This document shows positions 49,571 to 59,739 of a DNA stretch of 64,000 nucleotides, piece after piece (positions within the stretch are counted from its first letter, which is position 1; each line of letters opens with the position of its first letter). This DNA is from CAIYZT01 sp947461435 (GTDB lineage Bacteria > Pseudomonadota > Alphaproteobacteria > Rhodobacterales > Rhodobacteraceae): assembly GCA_965284435.1 (NCBI GenBank), contig OZ260083.1:3472001-3536000 (forward strand), written 5' to 3'. Both the position numbers and the translations under genes were made by a program. The notes under the pieces are model-generated. The model ran no database searches. It was given only the letters and a program-made list of their open reading frames with translations, and was not told the origin of the DNA.

Positions 49571-50455
49571 TCACTCCGCGAGGGGCACCACATCCACCGC
49601 TTGCTTGCTCGTCTGACCGCCCGCGATGCGGATCGTCCCTTTGACGGGGGCCACATCCGAATAATCCCGCCCCCAGGCGACACAGATATGATCCGCACCC
49701 GCAAAACAGGCATTCGTCGGATCATAGTCGATCCAGCCCCCCTGCGGGCCGCACCACGCGCGCACCCAGGCATGCATCGCATCCGCCCCCTGCAAGCGCG
49801 GTTTACCCGGCGGCGGCAAGGTGCGCAAAAACCCCGAGACATAGCCCGCCGGTATCCCCAACCCCCGCAGACAACCGATCATGATATGGCTGAAATCCTG
49901 ACAAACCCCCCGCGCCTTGGCAAAGGCTTCAGAGGCGGGGGTATCAACGGTTGTGGCCTTGGCATCAAACTTCATATGCCGGTGAAGCGCCCGCCCCACC
50001 GCCACGACCACATCGAACACCGTTTGCCCCGCGCCTTGCAGATCCTCGCCAAAGGCGATGATTTCAGGGTCCCGCGGCACCCGAAACGAGGGGGCCAGAA
50101 AATGCAGCGGCGAGAGCGCCCCCACATCATGAACCGCGCCCAAAGCCGCGCCCAGCGCCCCCAGCGGAACCGACAGCGCGGATCCGTCCGGCGCCACGGC
50201 CTGGCGCTCCACCTGCGCGGTCATGGTCAGGCTCATGGCCAGATGCGGCGCGCGAAAGCTGAACTCCGTGACCTGATTTCCAAAGAAATCCTGCCGATCC
50301 ACCCGTTCTTGGGGGGCCGGATGGATGGCCAGTTTGGCACGGCTGACGCTTTGGTCCGGCCCGCTGCCTTGCGGGATCAGACAGACCAGATGTCGCCCCC
50401 CGACCGAAGGGGTGCCGTAAGCATAGTCGATGCGCAGCGTCACGTCATACTTCAT
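49571..50455 (-). CDS. Transglutaminase-like cysteine protease-fold protein
   Basis: The 294-residue cytoplasmic protein has an N-terminal beta-barrel domain and a transglutaminase core with catalytic Cys in ARGVCQDFSH, His in AMHAWV and Asp in DYDPTN. It belongs to the transglutaminase family commonly encoded next to circularly permuted ATP-grasp/alpha-E proteins in proteobacteria. It starts nine bases after the stop of the ATP-grasp gene and ends the three-gene operon. The reaction is probably peptide-bond hydrolysis or formation on an unknown peptide or polymer. Confidence 0.87.
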   Translation of the reverse strand: MKYDVTLRIDYAYGTPSVGGRHLVCLIPQGSGPDQSVSRAKLAIHPAPQERVDRQDFFGNQVTEFSFRAPHLAMSLTMTAQVERQAVAPDGSALSVPLGALGAALGAVHDVGALSPLHFLAPSFRVPRDPEIIAFGEDLQGAGQTVFDVVVAVGRALHRHMKFDAKATTVDTPASEAFAKARGVCQDFSHIMIGCLRGLGIPAGYVSGFLRTLPPPGKPRLQGADAMHAWVRAWCGPQGGWIDYDPTNACFAGADHICVAWGRDYSDVAPVKGTIRIAGGQTSKQAVDVVPLAE

Positions 50456-50464
50456 CGCGCGGTC

Positions 50465-52861
50465 CTATTGCATGAACGTGGCGTGCAGGCTGCTCGACAG
50501 TCCCAGAATATCGCCAAACAGCCGCGTCAACGCCTTTGTATCCAGACTGCTGACGGTATGGGCCGCCAGATCGGCCCTGACCTTGTCCAGCTTGGCCCCA
50601 AAGTCGCGCGTCTGACGTTCGGGGCGCAGCCCCTTCAGATCGGTCACCCGCTGGGCAATCACATCCAACTGAAACCGCACGGATCGGGGGTTCATCTCGT
50701 CCAAAGCCAGCAGATCGATCACGCTTTCGCGCCGGGTAAAGACGGAATAGCCTTGGCGGTGAATCATCAGGCTGTCGCCCACCTCGATCGCCAGATCCAG
50801 CCCCCCCACCGCCGAGGCAGGATCGGCCACAGCCGCCAAAAGATCGCTCATCATCGCCGCCCGTTCCAGCGCGCGGCCCATCGACAGGAACTGCCAGCCC
50901 GTCGCGCGGTACATGTTGTCATTCACCAAACCCGAAAATCCGGCAATCTTGCGCAACATCACACTCATGATCAGGGCGGAATCATTGCCGGGCTGCGCCT
51001 TCGGGGCAATGCGGCGCATGGATTTTTCCATGTCCATCAACGCCGCCCAGCCATCCACGCTGAACCGGTCGCGGATCTGGCTGGCGCTGTTCACAGCGCT
51101 GGCCAGCGTGGCCGTCACCCCCCGCGGAAAGGCCTCCGCGGCCGTGACATCATAGGTCTTCAGCCGGGCCCGGATCGTGGCCAACAACGGCGAGGTGGCG
51201 GCCTCGTCCAGACGGCTGTTATAGGCGCGCACCAGCCGAAGCAGGCCCTCGGTCCGCTCCACGTACCGGCCCAGCCAGAACAGATTGTCCGCCGCACGGC
51301 TGGGCAAAGGCCCGGCCTTGGCGCGCACAAACCCCTCGTCGGGGGTATCGAGCATCGATACGGCATCCACGGTTTGATCGCTGACCACCCAGACATCGGC
51401 CACCTGCCCCCCATGGCGCATGGAAATCGCCGTGGTATCGGTGCTGGCGCCAATCCGCGCAAAGCCGCCCGGCATGACCTGCCAGCCCTCGGGCGTGCGG
51501 GCCAAAAACACCCGCAGCGTCATCGGGCGCGGCACCAGTTGCCCGTTTTCATAAACCGGCGTGGTCGACAGCTTGACCAGTTCCTTGGCCACCAATCCCC
51601 CCGCATTATCGGTCAACCAATCATGCAGATCGGCATCATCCGCCGCCCCGCGCAGCCGCCCGGCAATGGCATGGGGCGCGTTGGTTTCATACGGCATCCG
51701 CGTGGCCATGGCCGGCCCGATCATCATGCGTCCGGCATGGGCGCGCACATGGTCAAGTTCGTCGCTTTGTCCGCACCACCACGTGGCCACATTCGGCATC
51801 GCCAGATCCTGCCCCATCAAGACACGCGCGATCTTGGGCAAGAAGGCCATGAGGGCCTGCGTTTCCAGCACACCCACGCCCAGCGCGTTCACCATGCTGA
51901 CATGGCCCTGACGCACCGCGGAAATCAGCCCCGGCGTGCCCAATTGGCTGTCTTCGCGCAGTTCCAGCGGATCCGCCCAGACCCCATCCATCCGCCGCCA
52001 CAGCACATCAACCGGGGTCAGGCCTTCCACCGTCCGAACCCACAGCTTGCCCCCCTCGACCGTCAGATCCTCGCCCTCCAGCAGGGCCAAGCCCAGATAG
52101 CGCGCGATATAGGCCTGTTCGTAATAGGTGTCTGTCAGCGGCCCCGGCGTCAAAATTCCGATGCGGGCACCGGGCGATTGGCGCAGATCGCCCATCGCAT
52201 CGCGAAACGACCGAAAGAACCCGGCCAATCGGTGCACCGGGGTGCGGCCATAAACCTCGGGGAAAACCCGCCGCGCCGCCACGCGGTTTTCCAGTGCAAA
52301 GCCCGCCCCAGACGGGGCATCCGTCCGGTCGGACAGCACCCACCAGCGCCCGTCGGGGCCCCGTCCGATTTCAAAGGCGACGAAATGCAAAAAATGCCCC
52401 GAGGCCGGCCGAACCCCCACCAAGGGGCGCAGCCATTCGGGATTTTCCGCGATCAGACTGGCCGGCAAATGCCCGCCCGACACCAGCGTGTTCGCCCCAT
52501 AAATATCGCAAACCACCTGTTCCAACAGGTCCGCCCTTTGCCGCAGACCGGCGGCAATCTCGTGCCACTCTGCCTCGGGCAGGATGATCGGCACCGGAGA
52601 GAAAGGCCAATCGCGCCCCGCGCCCGACGCATCGCCATACTTGCGAAAAAAGACACCCGTGTCGGCCAGATGCTGTTCGCCCCGCGCGAAGGCATCGGCG
52701 ATTTCAGCCTGCGTCATCGCCGACATATGCCCGATCAGCCCCGCCCATGCCGGCCGCATGGACCCATCGGGCGCGGTCAGTTCGTCCGGCACCCCGGGCA
52801 AAGGGCGATAGCGGGCAAAAAGCCCGGTATCGACAGCGGCAACTTTGGGGGCGCGCACCAT
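50465..52861 (-). CDS. Fused circularly permuted ATP-grasp and alpha-E protein
   Basis: The 798-residue protein joins a circularly permuted type 2 ATP-grasp ligase domain (about 70-480; blocks RKYGDASGAGRDWPFS, VVCDIYGANTLVSGG, GILTPGPLTDTYYEQAYIAR, MPNVATWWCGQ, RPMTLRVFLA) to an alpha-E helical domain (about 510-795; LPSRAADNLFWLGRYVERTEG). In many genomes these are separate genes. The ATG at 52861 overlaps the preceding stop by one base (TGATG); a GTG one codon earlier is possible. It probably ligates amino acids or peptides using ATP in the cytoplasm; the product is unknown. Confidence 0.9.
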   Translation of the reverse strand: MVRAPKVAAVDTGLFARYRPLPGVPDELTAPDGSMRPAWAGLIGHMSAMTQAEIADAFARGEQHLADTGVFFRKYGDASGAGRDWPFSPVPIILPEAEWHEIAAGLRQRADLLEQVVCDIYGANTLVSGGHLPASLIAENPEWLRPLVGVRPASGHFLHFVAFEIGRGPDGRWWVLSDRTDAPSGAGFALENRVAARRVFPEVYGRTPVHRLAGFFRSFRDAMGDLRQSPGARIGILTPGPLTDTYYEQAYIARYLGLALLEGEDLTVEGGKLWVRTVEGLTPVDVLWRRMDGVWADPLELREDSQLGTPGLISAVRQGHVSMVNALGVGVLETQALMAFLPKIARVLMGQDLAMPNVATWWCGQSDELDHVRAHAGRMMIGPAMATRMPYETNAPHAIAGRLRGAADDADLHDWLTDNAGGLVAKELVKLSTTPVYENGQLVPRPMTLRVFLARTPEGWQVMPGGFARIGASTDTTAISMRHGGQVADVWVVSDQTVDAVSMLDTPDEGFVRAKAGPLPSRAADNLFWLGRYVERTEGLLRLVRAYNSRLDEAATSPLLATIRARLKTYDVTAAEAFPRGVTATLASAVNSASQIRDRFSVDGWAALMDMEKSMRRIAPKAQPGNDSALIMSVMLRKIAGFSGLVNDNMYRATGWQFLSMGRALERAAMMSDLLAAVADPASAVGGLDLAIEVGDSLMIHRQGYSVFTRRESVIDLLALDEMNPRSVRFQLDVIAQRVTDLKGLRPERQTRDFGAKLDKVRADLAAHTVSSLDTKALTRLFGDILGLSSSLHATFMQ

Positions 52862-55800
52862 CACTCTCTGGGCGCGCGGCGCAAATCAAGCGTCATCGGA
52901 AACTCGGGATGCGGAGTTTCGGATGCGGGCCTGTAGGGCCCTGCCGTGTGACCGTGCGGTTCAAAACGGGCAAGTCGGCGCGCTTCGGCCTCGTTGCTGT
53001 TCACGGGGAAAGTGTCATAGTTTCGTCCCCCGGGATGGGCCACATGATAGGTGCATCCGCCCAGCGCGCGCCCGGTCCAGGTATCATAGATATCAAAGGT
53101 CAGCGGCGCGTTCACCGGCAAGACCGGATGCAGCGCAAGGGGCGGCTGCCACGCCTTGAACCGCACGCCCGCCACAAAAACGCCCGCCGTTCCCGTGGGC
53201 TGCATCGGCATCTGGCGCTGGTTGCAGGTCACCACAAACCGCCCCGGATCGCCGCCGGTCAATTTGGCCTGAAGCCGTTCCACCGAACTGTCGGTATAGC
53301 GCACCGTGCCGCCAATCGCCCCCGTCTCGCCCAGCACATGCCAAGGCTCCAGCGCCTGACGCAGCTCCAGTGTCACCCCCTCTACCGTGACCTCTCCGCA
53401 AAACGGAAAGCGGAACTCGGCCTGCGCCTTGTACCAATCGGGGTTCAGATCAAACCCGTGCTGGCGCAGATCGGCCAGAACCTCCAGAAAATCGGCCCAG
53501 ACGAAGTTCGGCAGCATGAAGCGGTCCGACAGGGTTGTCCCCCAGCGCGTCAGCGCCCCGGTGATCGGGCTGGCCCACATGCGGGCAATGATGGCGCGGA
53601 TCAACAGCTGCTGGGCCAGACTCATCCTCGGATTGGGCGGCATTTCAAAGCCGCGAAACTCCACCAAACCAAGCCGGCCCGTCGGCCCGTCGGGCGAATA
53701 CAGCTTGTCGATGCAAATCTCGGCCCGGTGGGTGTTGCCCGTGACATCCACCAGAAGGTTGCGCAGCAACCGGTCGACCAGCCAAGGCGGTGGCACCGCG
53801 CCTTGGCCGCCCTGCAAGGGCGGCGCAGGGATCTGGTTCAGCGCGATTTCCAATTCATACAAGGAATCCATCCGCGCTTCGTCGATGCGCGGGGCCTGAC
53901 TGGTCGGTCCGATGAACAGGCCCGAGAACAAGTACGACAGGCTGGGATGGCGCTGCCAATACAAGATCAGACTGGCCAGCAGATCCGGCCGCCGCAGGAA
54001 CGGACTGTCCGCAGGGGTCACGCCCCCCACCACCACATGGTTGCCCCCGCCTGTGCCGGTATGCTTGCCGTCGATCATGAATTTGTCCGCGCCCAGCCGC
54101 AACTGGCGCGCTTCGTCATAAACCGCTTCGGTGGTCGCCACCACCTCGGCCCAGCTGTGGGCCGGGTGAATGTTCACCTCGATCACCCCCGGATCAGGCG
54201 CAACGCGGATGACGTTCAGTCGCGGATCATGGGGCGGGCCGTAGCCTTCGATATGCACGGCCAGTCCCAGGTGGCTGGCCGCCGTTTCGGCCGCCGCAAC
54301 CAGTTCCAGATAATCTTCTACCCGCTCGACCGGGGGCATGAAAACACACAGCCGCCCTTCGCGCGGCTCCACAGAAATGGCCGTGCGCACCGTGCCCGCC
54401 ACGTCAGAAATCACCTGTTCGCGCCGGTCTTGTCCCGCCTCGGATGCGGTGAAAGCCGCCTTTTCCCGGCGGTGCTGATCGTGGGCGAAATCGGGCAAAT
54501 CGCCGCGCGTTTCCATCGGGTCGGACGGGTGGATATGCGGATAATCTGCCGCCTTCACATAGGGCAGCGATCCCAGCGGCAAGCGGTAACCGACCGGGCT
54601 GTCGCCGGGCACCAGAAACAGATGCCCCCGCCGCAGCGCCCATTTTTCCGATACCCAGGTCTTGGCCGCCTGCGCCTGCCAGCGCTGCACCGGCAGGACA
54701 TAGCCAGAAGGTTCGGTCAGCCCCCGCGCAAAAACCCGCGCGATGCGGCTGCGCTCTTCTGGGTCATTCAACTGCGAATTTTGCGGTGTCACGTTTTCGG
54801 GCAAATTGCCCTCTTTCACGATCCATTCCGCCGGATCTTCAAAGGCGGGCACCACGTTTTCCCCGGGTAATCCCAGCGTCTGCGCGATGGATTGCAACAG
54901 CCCTGCCGCCTGCTCTTTGGTGGCCGTTCCTTCCGCCCGTTCTGGCGCGATCAGATCGGGATTGTGCCAGATCGGCTTGCCATCGCGCCGCCAATACAGG
55001 CTGAAGGTCCAGCGGGGCAAGCTTTCTCCGGGATACCATTTGCCCTGCCCATAGTGCAAAAATCCGCCCGGCGCGAACCGCGCCTGCAACCGCCGGATCA
55101 GCGCATCGGCAAAGACCCGTTTGGTCGGCCCGACCGCGCCGGTGTTCCACTCTTCCGCCTCGAAGTCATCGATCGAGATAAAGGTCGGCTCCCCCCCCAT
55201 GGTCAGCCGCACGTCCCCCGCCTCCAGCGCCGCATCCACCTTGTGGCCCATGGCGTTCAGATCTGCCCAAGCTTCTTGCGAAAACGGCTTGGTGATGCGC
55301 GGATGTTCCGCCGTCCGCGCCACGGTCATCGCGAAATCGAAGGTCACCTCGGCATAGCTGGCCATGCCCGAAATCGGCGCTGCATTGGCATAATGCGGCG
55401 TGGCCGACAGCGGTATGTGACTCTCGCCCGTCAAAAGCCCGCTGGTCGGATCCAGTCCGATCCAGCCTGCCCCGGGCAGATAAACCTCGCACCACGCGTG
55501 AAGATCGGTAAAATCCTTGTCCGTGCCCGCCGGCCCGTCGATCGCCACAAGATCCGGCTTCAACTGAATAAGATAACCCGACACAAAGCGCGCGGCAAAT
55601 CCCAGATGCCGCAGCGCCTGCACCAACAGCCAGCTTGTATCGCGGCACGATCCCTTGGCCAGTCCCAGCGTTTCCTCGGGCGTTTGCACCCCCGGTTCCA
55701 TGCGGATGACATAGCCGATTTCATGGGCCAGTTGCGCGTTCAGGCCCACGACAAAATCAATCGTGCGGCGCCGCTCTTGTGGAACCCGCGCCAGCAGCCC

Positions 55801-56184
55801 CTGCAACAAGGGCCCCGCCGGGGCGCACTGGCGATAGATCACCAGATCATCGGCGATGTCGGGCGGATAGGTGAAGGGCCAGCTTTCGGCGCTGTCTTCG
55901 ACAAAGAAATCAAACGGATTGTACACCGTCATATCCGCCGTCAGATCCACCTCGATCTTCAGTTCCGTCACCGGATCGGGGAACACGAAACGCGCCAGCC
56001 AGTTTCCATAAAGGTCTTGCTGATAATTCACGAAATGGTTCGCTGGCGTCACCTTCAAAGAATGGGACACCACCCGCGTGCGGCTGTGCGGGGCTGGCCG
56101 CAACCGGATGACCTGCGGGCCCAGCGTGACCGGGCGATCATAGATGTAATGAGTCAGATGATGCACGCTGGCAAGGATCGACAT
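52861..56184 (-). CDS. Large transglutaminase / DUF2126 protein
   Basis: The 1107-residue protein starts at the ATG at 56184 (MSILASVHHLTHYIYDRP). The N-terminal transglutaminase part (about 1-290) has Cys in KGSCRDTSW, His in LHAWCEVYLP and Asp in LDPTSG. The rest is DUF2126 (blocks GGEPTFISIDDF, GKWYPGESLPRW, DSPFLRRPDLLASLILYWQ, GGNHVVVGG). This fused architecture is standard for the family. It heads the three-gene operon with the ATP-grasp/alpha-E and second transglutaminase genes, which together probably build or remodel a peptide-linked polymer (inference; the pathway is uncharacterised). Confidence 0.9.
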   Translation of the reverse strand: MSILASVHHLTHYIYDRPVTLGPQVIRLRPAPHSRTRVVSHSLKVTPANHFVNYQQDLYGNWLARFVFPDPVTELKIEVDLTADMTVYNPFDFFVEDSAESWPFTYPPDIADDLVIYRQCAPAGPLLQGLLARVPQERRRTIDFVVGLNAQLAHEIGYVIRMEPGVQTPEETLGLAKGSCRDTSWLLVQALRHLGFAARFVSGYLIQLKPDLVAIDGPAGTDKDFTDLHAWCEVYLPGAGWIGLDPTSGLLTGESHIPLSATPHYANAAPISGMASYAEVTFDFAMTVARTAEHPRITKPFSQEAWADLNAMGHKVDAALEAGDVRLTMGGEPTFISIDDFEAEEWNTGAVGPTKRVFADALIRRLQARFAPGGFLHYGQGKWYPGESLPRWTFSLYWRRDGKPIWHNPDLIAPERAEGTATKEQAAGLLQSIAQTLGLPGENVVPAFEDPAEWIVKEGNLPENVTPQNSQLNDPEERSRIARVFARGLTEPSGYVLPVQRWQAQAAKTWVSEKWALRRGHLFLVPGDSPVGYRLPLGSLPYVKAADYPHIHPSDPMETRGDLPDFAHDQHRREKAAFTASEAGQDRREQVISDVAGTVRTAISVEPREGRLCVFMPPVERVEDYLELVAAAETAASHLGLAVHIEGYGPPHDPRLNVIRVAPDPGVIEVNIHPAHSWAEVVATTEAVYDEARQLRLGADKFMIDGKHTGTGGGNHVVVGGVTPADSPFLRRPDLLASLILYWQRHPSLSYLFSGLFIGPTSQAPRIDEARMDSLYELEIALNQIPAPPLQGGQGAVPPPWLVDRLLRNLLVDVTGNTHRAEICIDKLYSPDGPTGRLGLVEFRGFEMPPNPRMSLAQQLLIRAIIARMWASPITGALTRWGTTLSDRFMLPNFVWADFLEVLADLRQHGFDLNPDWYKAQAEFRFPFCGEVTVEGVTLELRQALEPWHVLGETGAIGGTVRYTDSSVERLQAKLTGGDPGRFVVTCNQRQMPMQPTGTAGVFVAGVRFKAWQPPLALHPVLPVNAPLTFDIYDTWTGRALGGCTYHVAHPGGRNYDTFPVNSNEAEARRLARFEPHGHTAGPYRPASETPHPEFPMTLDLRRAPRE

Positions 56185-56357
56185 GGCTTCACTCTTTCCG
56201 GTCAGGTCTTTCAACATTCCACGCAGACCCCTGATGCTCTAGCGCTTTGACCGTTGAAAGGCCACCTGCGCAAGGTTTCCGCGAGTTGCGCCTAAAATTT
56301 GGGCAAATGCCGGGATATCAACCGCCTTGGCAAAGGCCCCTGCCCGAACTGCGTGCA

Positions 56358-56373
56358 ATATGTATAGACATAT
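56358..56373. promoter_or_regulatory. HutC-like palindromic operator upstream of hutH
   Basis: ATATGTATAGACATAT is a palindrome with a four-base centre, 54 bases before the hutH start. GntR-type HutC repressors recognise TGTATATACA-like sites, so this is a good candidate for urocanate-responsive control. A hutC gene is not in the window. Confidence 0.55.
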
Positions 56374-56427
56374 AACCGCCCATTCCGTAAACAGCGACTC
56401 GATCCCCATCGTCAAAAGGCAACCCCG

Positions 56428-57954
56428 ATGCTTACCCTCATGCCCGGTCAGGTAACCCTTGGCGACCTTGCCCGCATCTACCACGACGCGCTGCCTGTCA
56501 TGCTGGACCGCCGGGCCAAACCCGCTGTCGATGCCGCTGCCGCCATGATCACCGCCGCCGCCGCGGGCGATGCGCCGGTCTATGGCGTGAACACCGGCTT
56601 TGGCAAACTCGCCTCGATGCGCATTGCCCCGGCCGATACCGCCACCTTGCAGCGGAACCTGATCTTGTCGCATTGCTGCGGCGTCGGGGCGGCCATTTCG
56701 CGCCGCCATACCCGGCTGATGATGGCGCTGAAAATGCTGTCTTTGGGGCGCGGCGCCTCGGGCGTTCGGTGGGAACTGATCACCCTGATCGAGGCGATGT
56801 TGCAGCGGGGCGTGACCCCGCAGGTCCCGGCTCAGGGGTCGGTCGGCGCATCGGGCGATCTGGCCCCCTTGGCGCATATGACCGCGGTGATCATCGGCCA
56901 CGGTATGGCCGAATATGAAGGCCGCCTTTTGCCCGGCGCACAGGCCCTGGCCGAGGCCGGATTGGCGCCCTTGGCCCTTGGCCCCAAAGAAGGGCTTGCC
57001 TGTATCAACGGCACCCAGTTTTCCACAGCCTTCGCCTTGGCCGGGCTGTTCGATGGCTGGACAGCGGCCCAAGCAGCGCTTGTCACATCTGCCCTGTCCA
57101 CCGATGCCATCATGGGGTCCACCGCGCCGCTTCAGCCCGAAATCCACACCCTGCGGGGCCATGCCGGGCAAATCGAGGCCGCCGCCACCATGCGCGCGCT
57201 TTTGTCCGGCTCGGCCATCCGTGAAAGCCACATCGACGGCGATGCGCGGGTGCAAGACCCCTATTGCATCCGCTGTCAGCCGCAGGTCACCGGGGCCGCG
57301 ATGGATGTTCTGCGCCAAGCCGCAACAACCTTGGAAATCGAGGCGAACGCCGCCACCGACAACCCGCTGGTTCTGACAGAGGCCGGACTGATCGTGTCGG
57401 GCGGAAACTTTCATGCCGAACCGGTCGGCTTTGCCGCTGATATGATCGCGCTGGCCTTGGCCGAAATTGGCGCCATTGCCCAACGCCGCGTTGCCTTGAT
57501 GGTCGATCCGGTCTTGTCCTTCAACCTGCCCCCTTTCCTGACGCCGCGCCCCGGTCTGAACTCGGGCCTGATGATCGCCGAGGTGACGACGGCCGCTTTG
57601 ATGAGCGAAAACAAACACATTGCGATGCCTTGTGTGACCGACAGCACCCCGACATCGGCCAATCAGGAAGACCACGTGTCGATGGCGGCGCATGGGGCTG
57701 TTCGTCTGGGGCGTATGGTTGAAAACCTGAATGTGATCTTGGGAGTCGAGGCGATTTGTGCTGCCCAAGGCGTTGAATTTCGCGCACCGTTGAAAACCAG
57801 CCTGCCCTTGCAATCCTGTCTGGCCCGTCTGCGCCAAGATGTGGCCCCCCTTGAAGACGACAGATACCTTGCCCCCGATCTGGCCGCCGCAGCGCAGCTG
57901 ATCGGCTCTGGCGCTTTTGCCGACGCCGCCGGCCTTTCCCTTCCCTCGCTTTAG
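56428..57954 (+). CDS. hutH: Histidine ammonia-lyase
   Basis: The 508-residue protein has the full HAL length and the MIO-forming Ala-Ser-Gly at 141-143 in GSVGASGDLAPLAH. Tyr52 in PVYGVNTGFGKL and the GSTAPLQPEIHTLRGH and NQEDHVSM regions match the active site. It converts histidine to urocanate and ammonia. hutU follows with a ten-base gap, so the first two steps of histidine degradation are encoded together. The other hut genes must lie elsewhere. Confidence 0.96.
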   Translation: MLTLMPGQVTLGDLARIYHDALPVMLDRRAKPAVDAAAAMITAAAAGDAPVYGVNTGFGKLASMRIAPADTATLQRNLILSHCCGVGAAISRRHTRLMMALKMLSLGRGASGVRWELITLIEAMLQRGVTPQVPAQGSVGASGDLAPLAHMTAVIIGHGMAEYEGRLLPGAQALAEAGLAPLALGPKEGLACINGTQFSTAFALAGLFDGWTAAQAALVTSALSTDAIMGSTAPLQPEIHTLRGHAGQIEAAATMRALLSGSAIRESHIDGDARVQDPYCIRCQPQVTGAAMDVLRQAATTLEIEANAATDNPLVLTEAGLIVSGGNFHAEPVGFAADMIALALAEIGAIAQRRVALMVDPVLSFNLPPFLTPRPGLNSGLMIAEVTTAALMSENKHIAMPCVTDSTPTSANQEDHVSMAAHGAVRLGRMVENLNVILGVEAICAAQGVEFRAPLKTSLPLQSCLARLRQDVAPLEDDRYLAPDLAAAAQLIGSGAFADAAGLSLPSL

Positions 57955-57964
57955 GAGCCGCCCT

Positions 57965-59647
57965 ATGTTCGACCGCAAGAATGCCCGCACCGTTTATCCG
58001 GCCACCGGCACCCAGATCACCGCGAAATCCTGGCTGACCGAGGCGGCCATGCGGATGCTGATGAACAACCTGCATCCGGATGTGGCCGAAAATCCGGCGG
58101 AACTTGTGGTCTATGGCGGGATCGGCCGGGCGGCCCGCAGCTGGGGCGATTTTGACCGCATCGTTGCCACCCTTAAAGACCTGGAAGATGACGAAACCCT
58201 TGTCGTACAGTCCGGTCGGCCCGTGGCCGTGGTGCGAACCCACAAGGACGCGCCCCGTGTTCTGATCGCAAACTCGAATCTGGTGCCGCATTGGGCCACC
58301 TGGGACCATTTTAACGAGCTCGATAAAAAAGGTCTTATGATGTACGGCCAGATGACCGCCGGATCGTGGATATACATCGGGACCCAAGGCATCGTGCAGG
58401 GCACCTATGAAACCTTCGCCGAAGCCGGACGCCAACATTACGGTGGCAGCCTGACCGGACGGTGGATTCTGACCGGCGGGCTGGGCGGCATGGGCGGCGC
58501 ACAGCCCTTGGCGGCGGTCATGGCGGGGGCCTGCTGTCTGGCGGTGGAATGCGACGAAACCCGCATCGATTTTCGCATTCGCACCCGTTATGTCGACGCC
58601 AAGGCCCAAACCCTGGACGAGGCGCTGGCCCTTATCGCGGAGTGGACCGCGAAAGGTGAGGCGAAATCGGTTGGACTTTTGGGCAATGCGGCCGACATTT
58701 TCCCCGAACTTTACGCCCGGATGAAAGCGGGCGGCATGCGCCCAGATATCGTGACCGACCAGACATCGGCCCATGATCCGCTGAACGGGTATCTGCCCCA
58801 AGGCTGGAGTGTGGAGCAGGCCAAGGCGGCGCGCGAAAGCGATCCGAAATCCGTTGAACGTGCCGCGCGGGCCAGCATGAAAACCCATGTTGCGGCCATG
58901 GTGGATTTCTGGAACGCCGGGGTTCCGACGCTGGATTATGGCAACAACATCCGGCAGGTGGCCCAAGACGAGGGGTTGGAAAATGCCTTTGCCTTTCCGG
59001 GGTTTGTTCCGGCCTATATTCGCCCCTTGTTCTGCCGCGGGATCGGCCCTTTCCGCTGGGTCGCGCTGTCGGGCGATCCCGAAGACATTCGGAAAACCGA
59101 CGCGGCGATGAAAAAACTGTTCCCCGACAATGCCCACCTGCACCGGTGGCTGGACATGGCGGCAGAGCGGATCGCGTTTCAGGGTCTTCCGGCGCGGATC
59201 TGCTGGATCGGTCTGGGCGAGCGGCATCGGGCGGGTTTGATGTTTAACGAGATGGTCCGCTCGGGGGAACTGAAGGCACCGATTGTCATCGGGCGCGACC
59301 ATCTGGATGCCGGATCCGTCGCCTCGCCGAACCGCGAGACCGAGGCGATGAAGGACGGGTCGGATGCCGTATCAGACTGGCCGCTTCTGAACGCGCTGGT
59401 GAACACCGCCTCGGGCGCGACATGGGTATCTTTGCACCATGGCGGGGGGGTTGGGATGGGGTTTTCGCAACATTCGGGCGTGGTCATCGTGGCGGATGGC
59501 ACCGATGACGCGGCGCGGCGGCTGGAGCGGGTTCTGTGGAACGATCCGGCCTCGGGGGTGTGGCGGCACGCGGATGCGGGATATGACAGCGCGGTCGAGA
59601 TGGCGCGCGAACAGGGCCTGCGCCTGCCCACGATCCTGGGCAACTGA
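57965..59647 (+). CDS. hutU: Urocanate hydratase
   Basis: The 560-residue protein starts at the ATG at 57965 (MFDRKNARTVYP), with AGGAGCC upstream. Hallmarks include VYGGIGRAARSW, GQMTAGSWIYIGTQGIVQGTYETF, the NAD-binding TGGLGGMGGAQP, and GVGMGFSQHSG near the C-terminus. It hydrates urocanate to 4-imidazolone-5-propionate using tightly bound NAD+. It is co-transcribed with hutH. Confidence 0.96.
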   Translation: MFDRKNARTVYPATGTQITAKSWLTEAAMRMLMNNLHPDVAENPAELVVYGGIGRAARSWGDFDRIVATLKDLEDDETLVVQSGRPVAVVRTHKDAPRVLIANSNLVPHWATWDHFNELDKKGLMMYGQMTAGSWIYIGTQGIVQGTYETFAEAGRQHYGGSLTGRWILTGGLGGMGGAQPLAAVMAGACCLAVECDETRIDFRIRTRYVDAKAQTLDEALALIAEWTAKGEAKSVGLLGNAADIFPELYARMKAGGMRPDIVTDQTSAHDPLNGYLPQGWSVEQAKAARESDPKSVERAARASMKTHVAAMVDFWNAGVPTLDYGNNIRQVAQDEGLENAFAFPGFVPAYIRPLFCRGIGPFRWVALSGDPEDIRKTDAAMKKLFPDNAHLHRWLDMAAERIAFQGLPARICWIGLGERHRAGLMFNEMVRSGELKAPIVIGRDHLDAGSVASPNRETEAMKDGSDAVSDWPLLNALVNTASGATWVSLHHGGGVGMGFSQHSGVVIVADGTDDAARRLERVLWNDPASGVWRHADAGYDSAVEMAREQGLRLPTILGN

Positions 59648-59739
59648 GACAGGGGGCCTGTGCGCCCCAAAACAGGGGATTGACCCGATCTGGAACGTTC
59701 CATAAAGTTGCGGAACGGTCCAATCGGGGGAATCGCGGC

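Noticed and set aside
49211..54870. Two very long plus-strand open frames (over 700 and 1200 codons) opposite the transglutaminase cluster
   Set aside because: They are Arg/Gln/His-rich products typical of antisense reading of high-GC genes; the minus-strand genes have clear domains and coupled starts.
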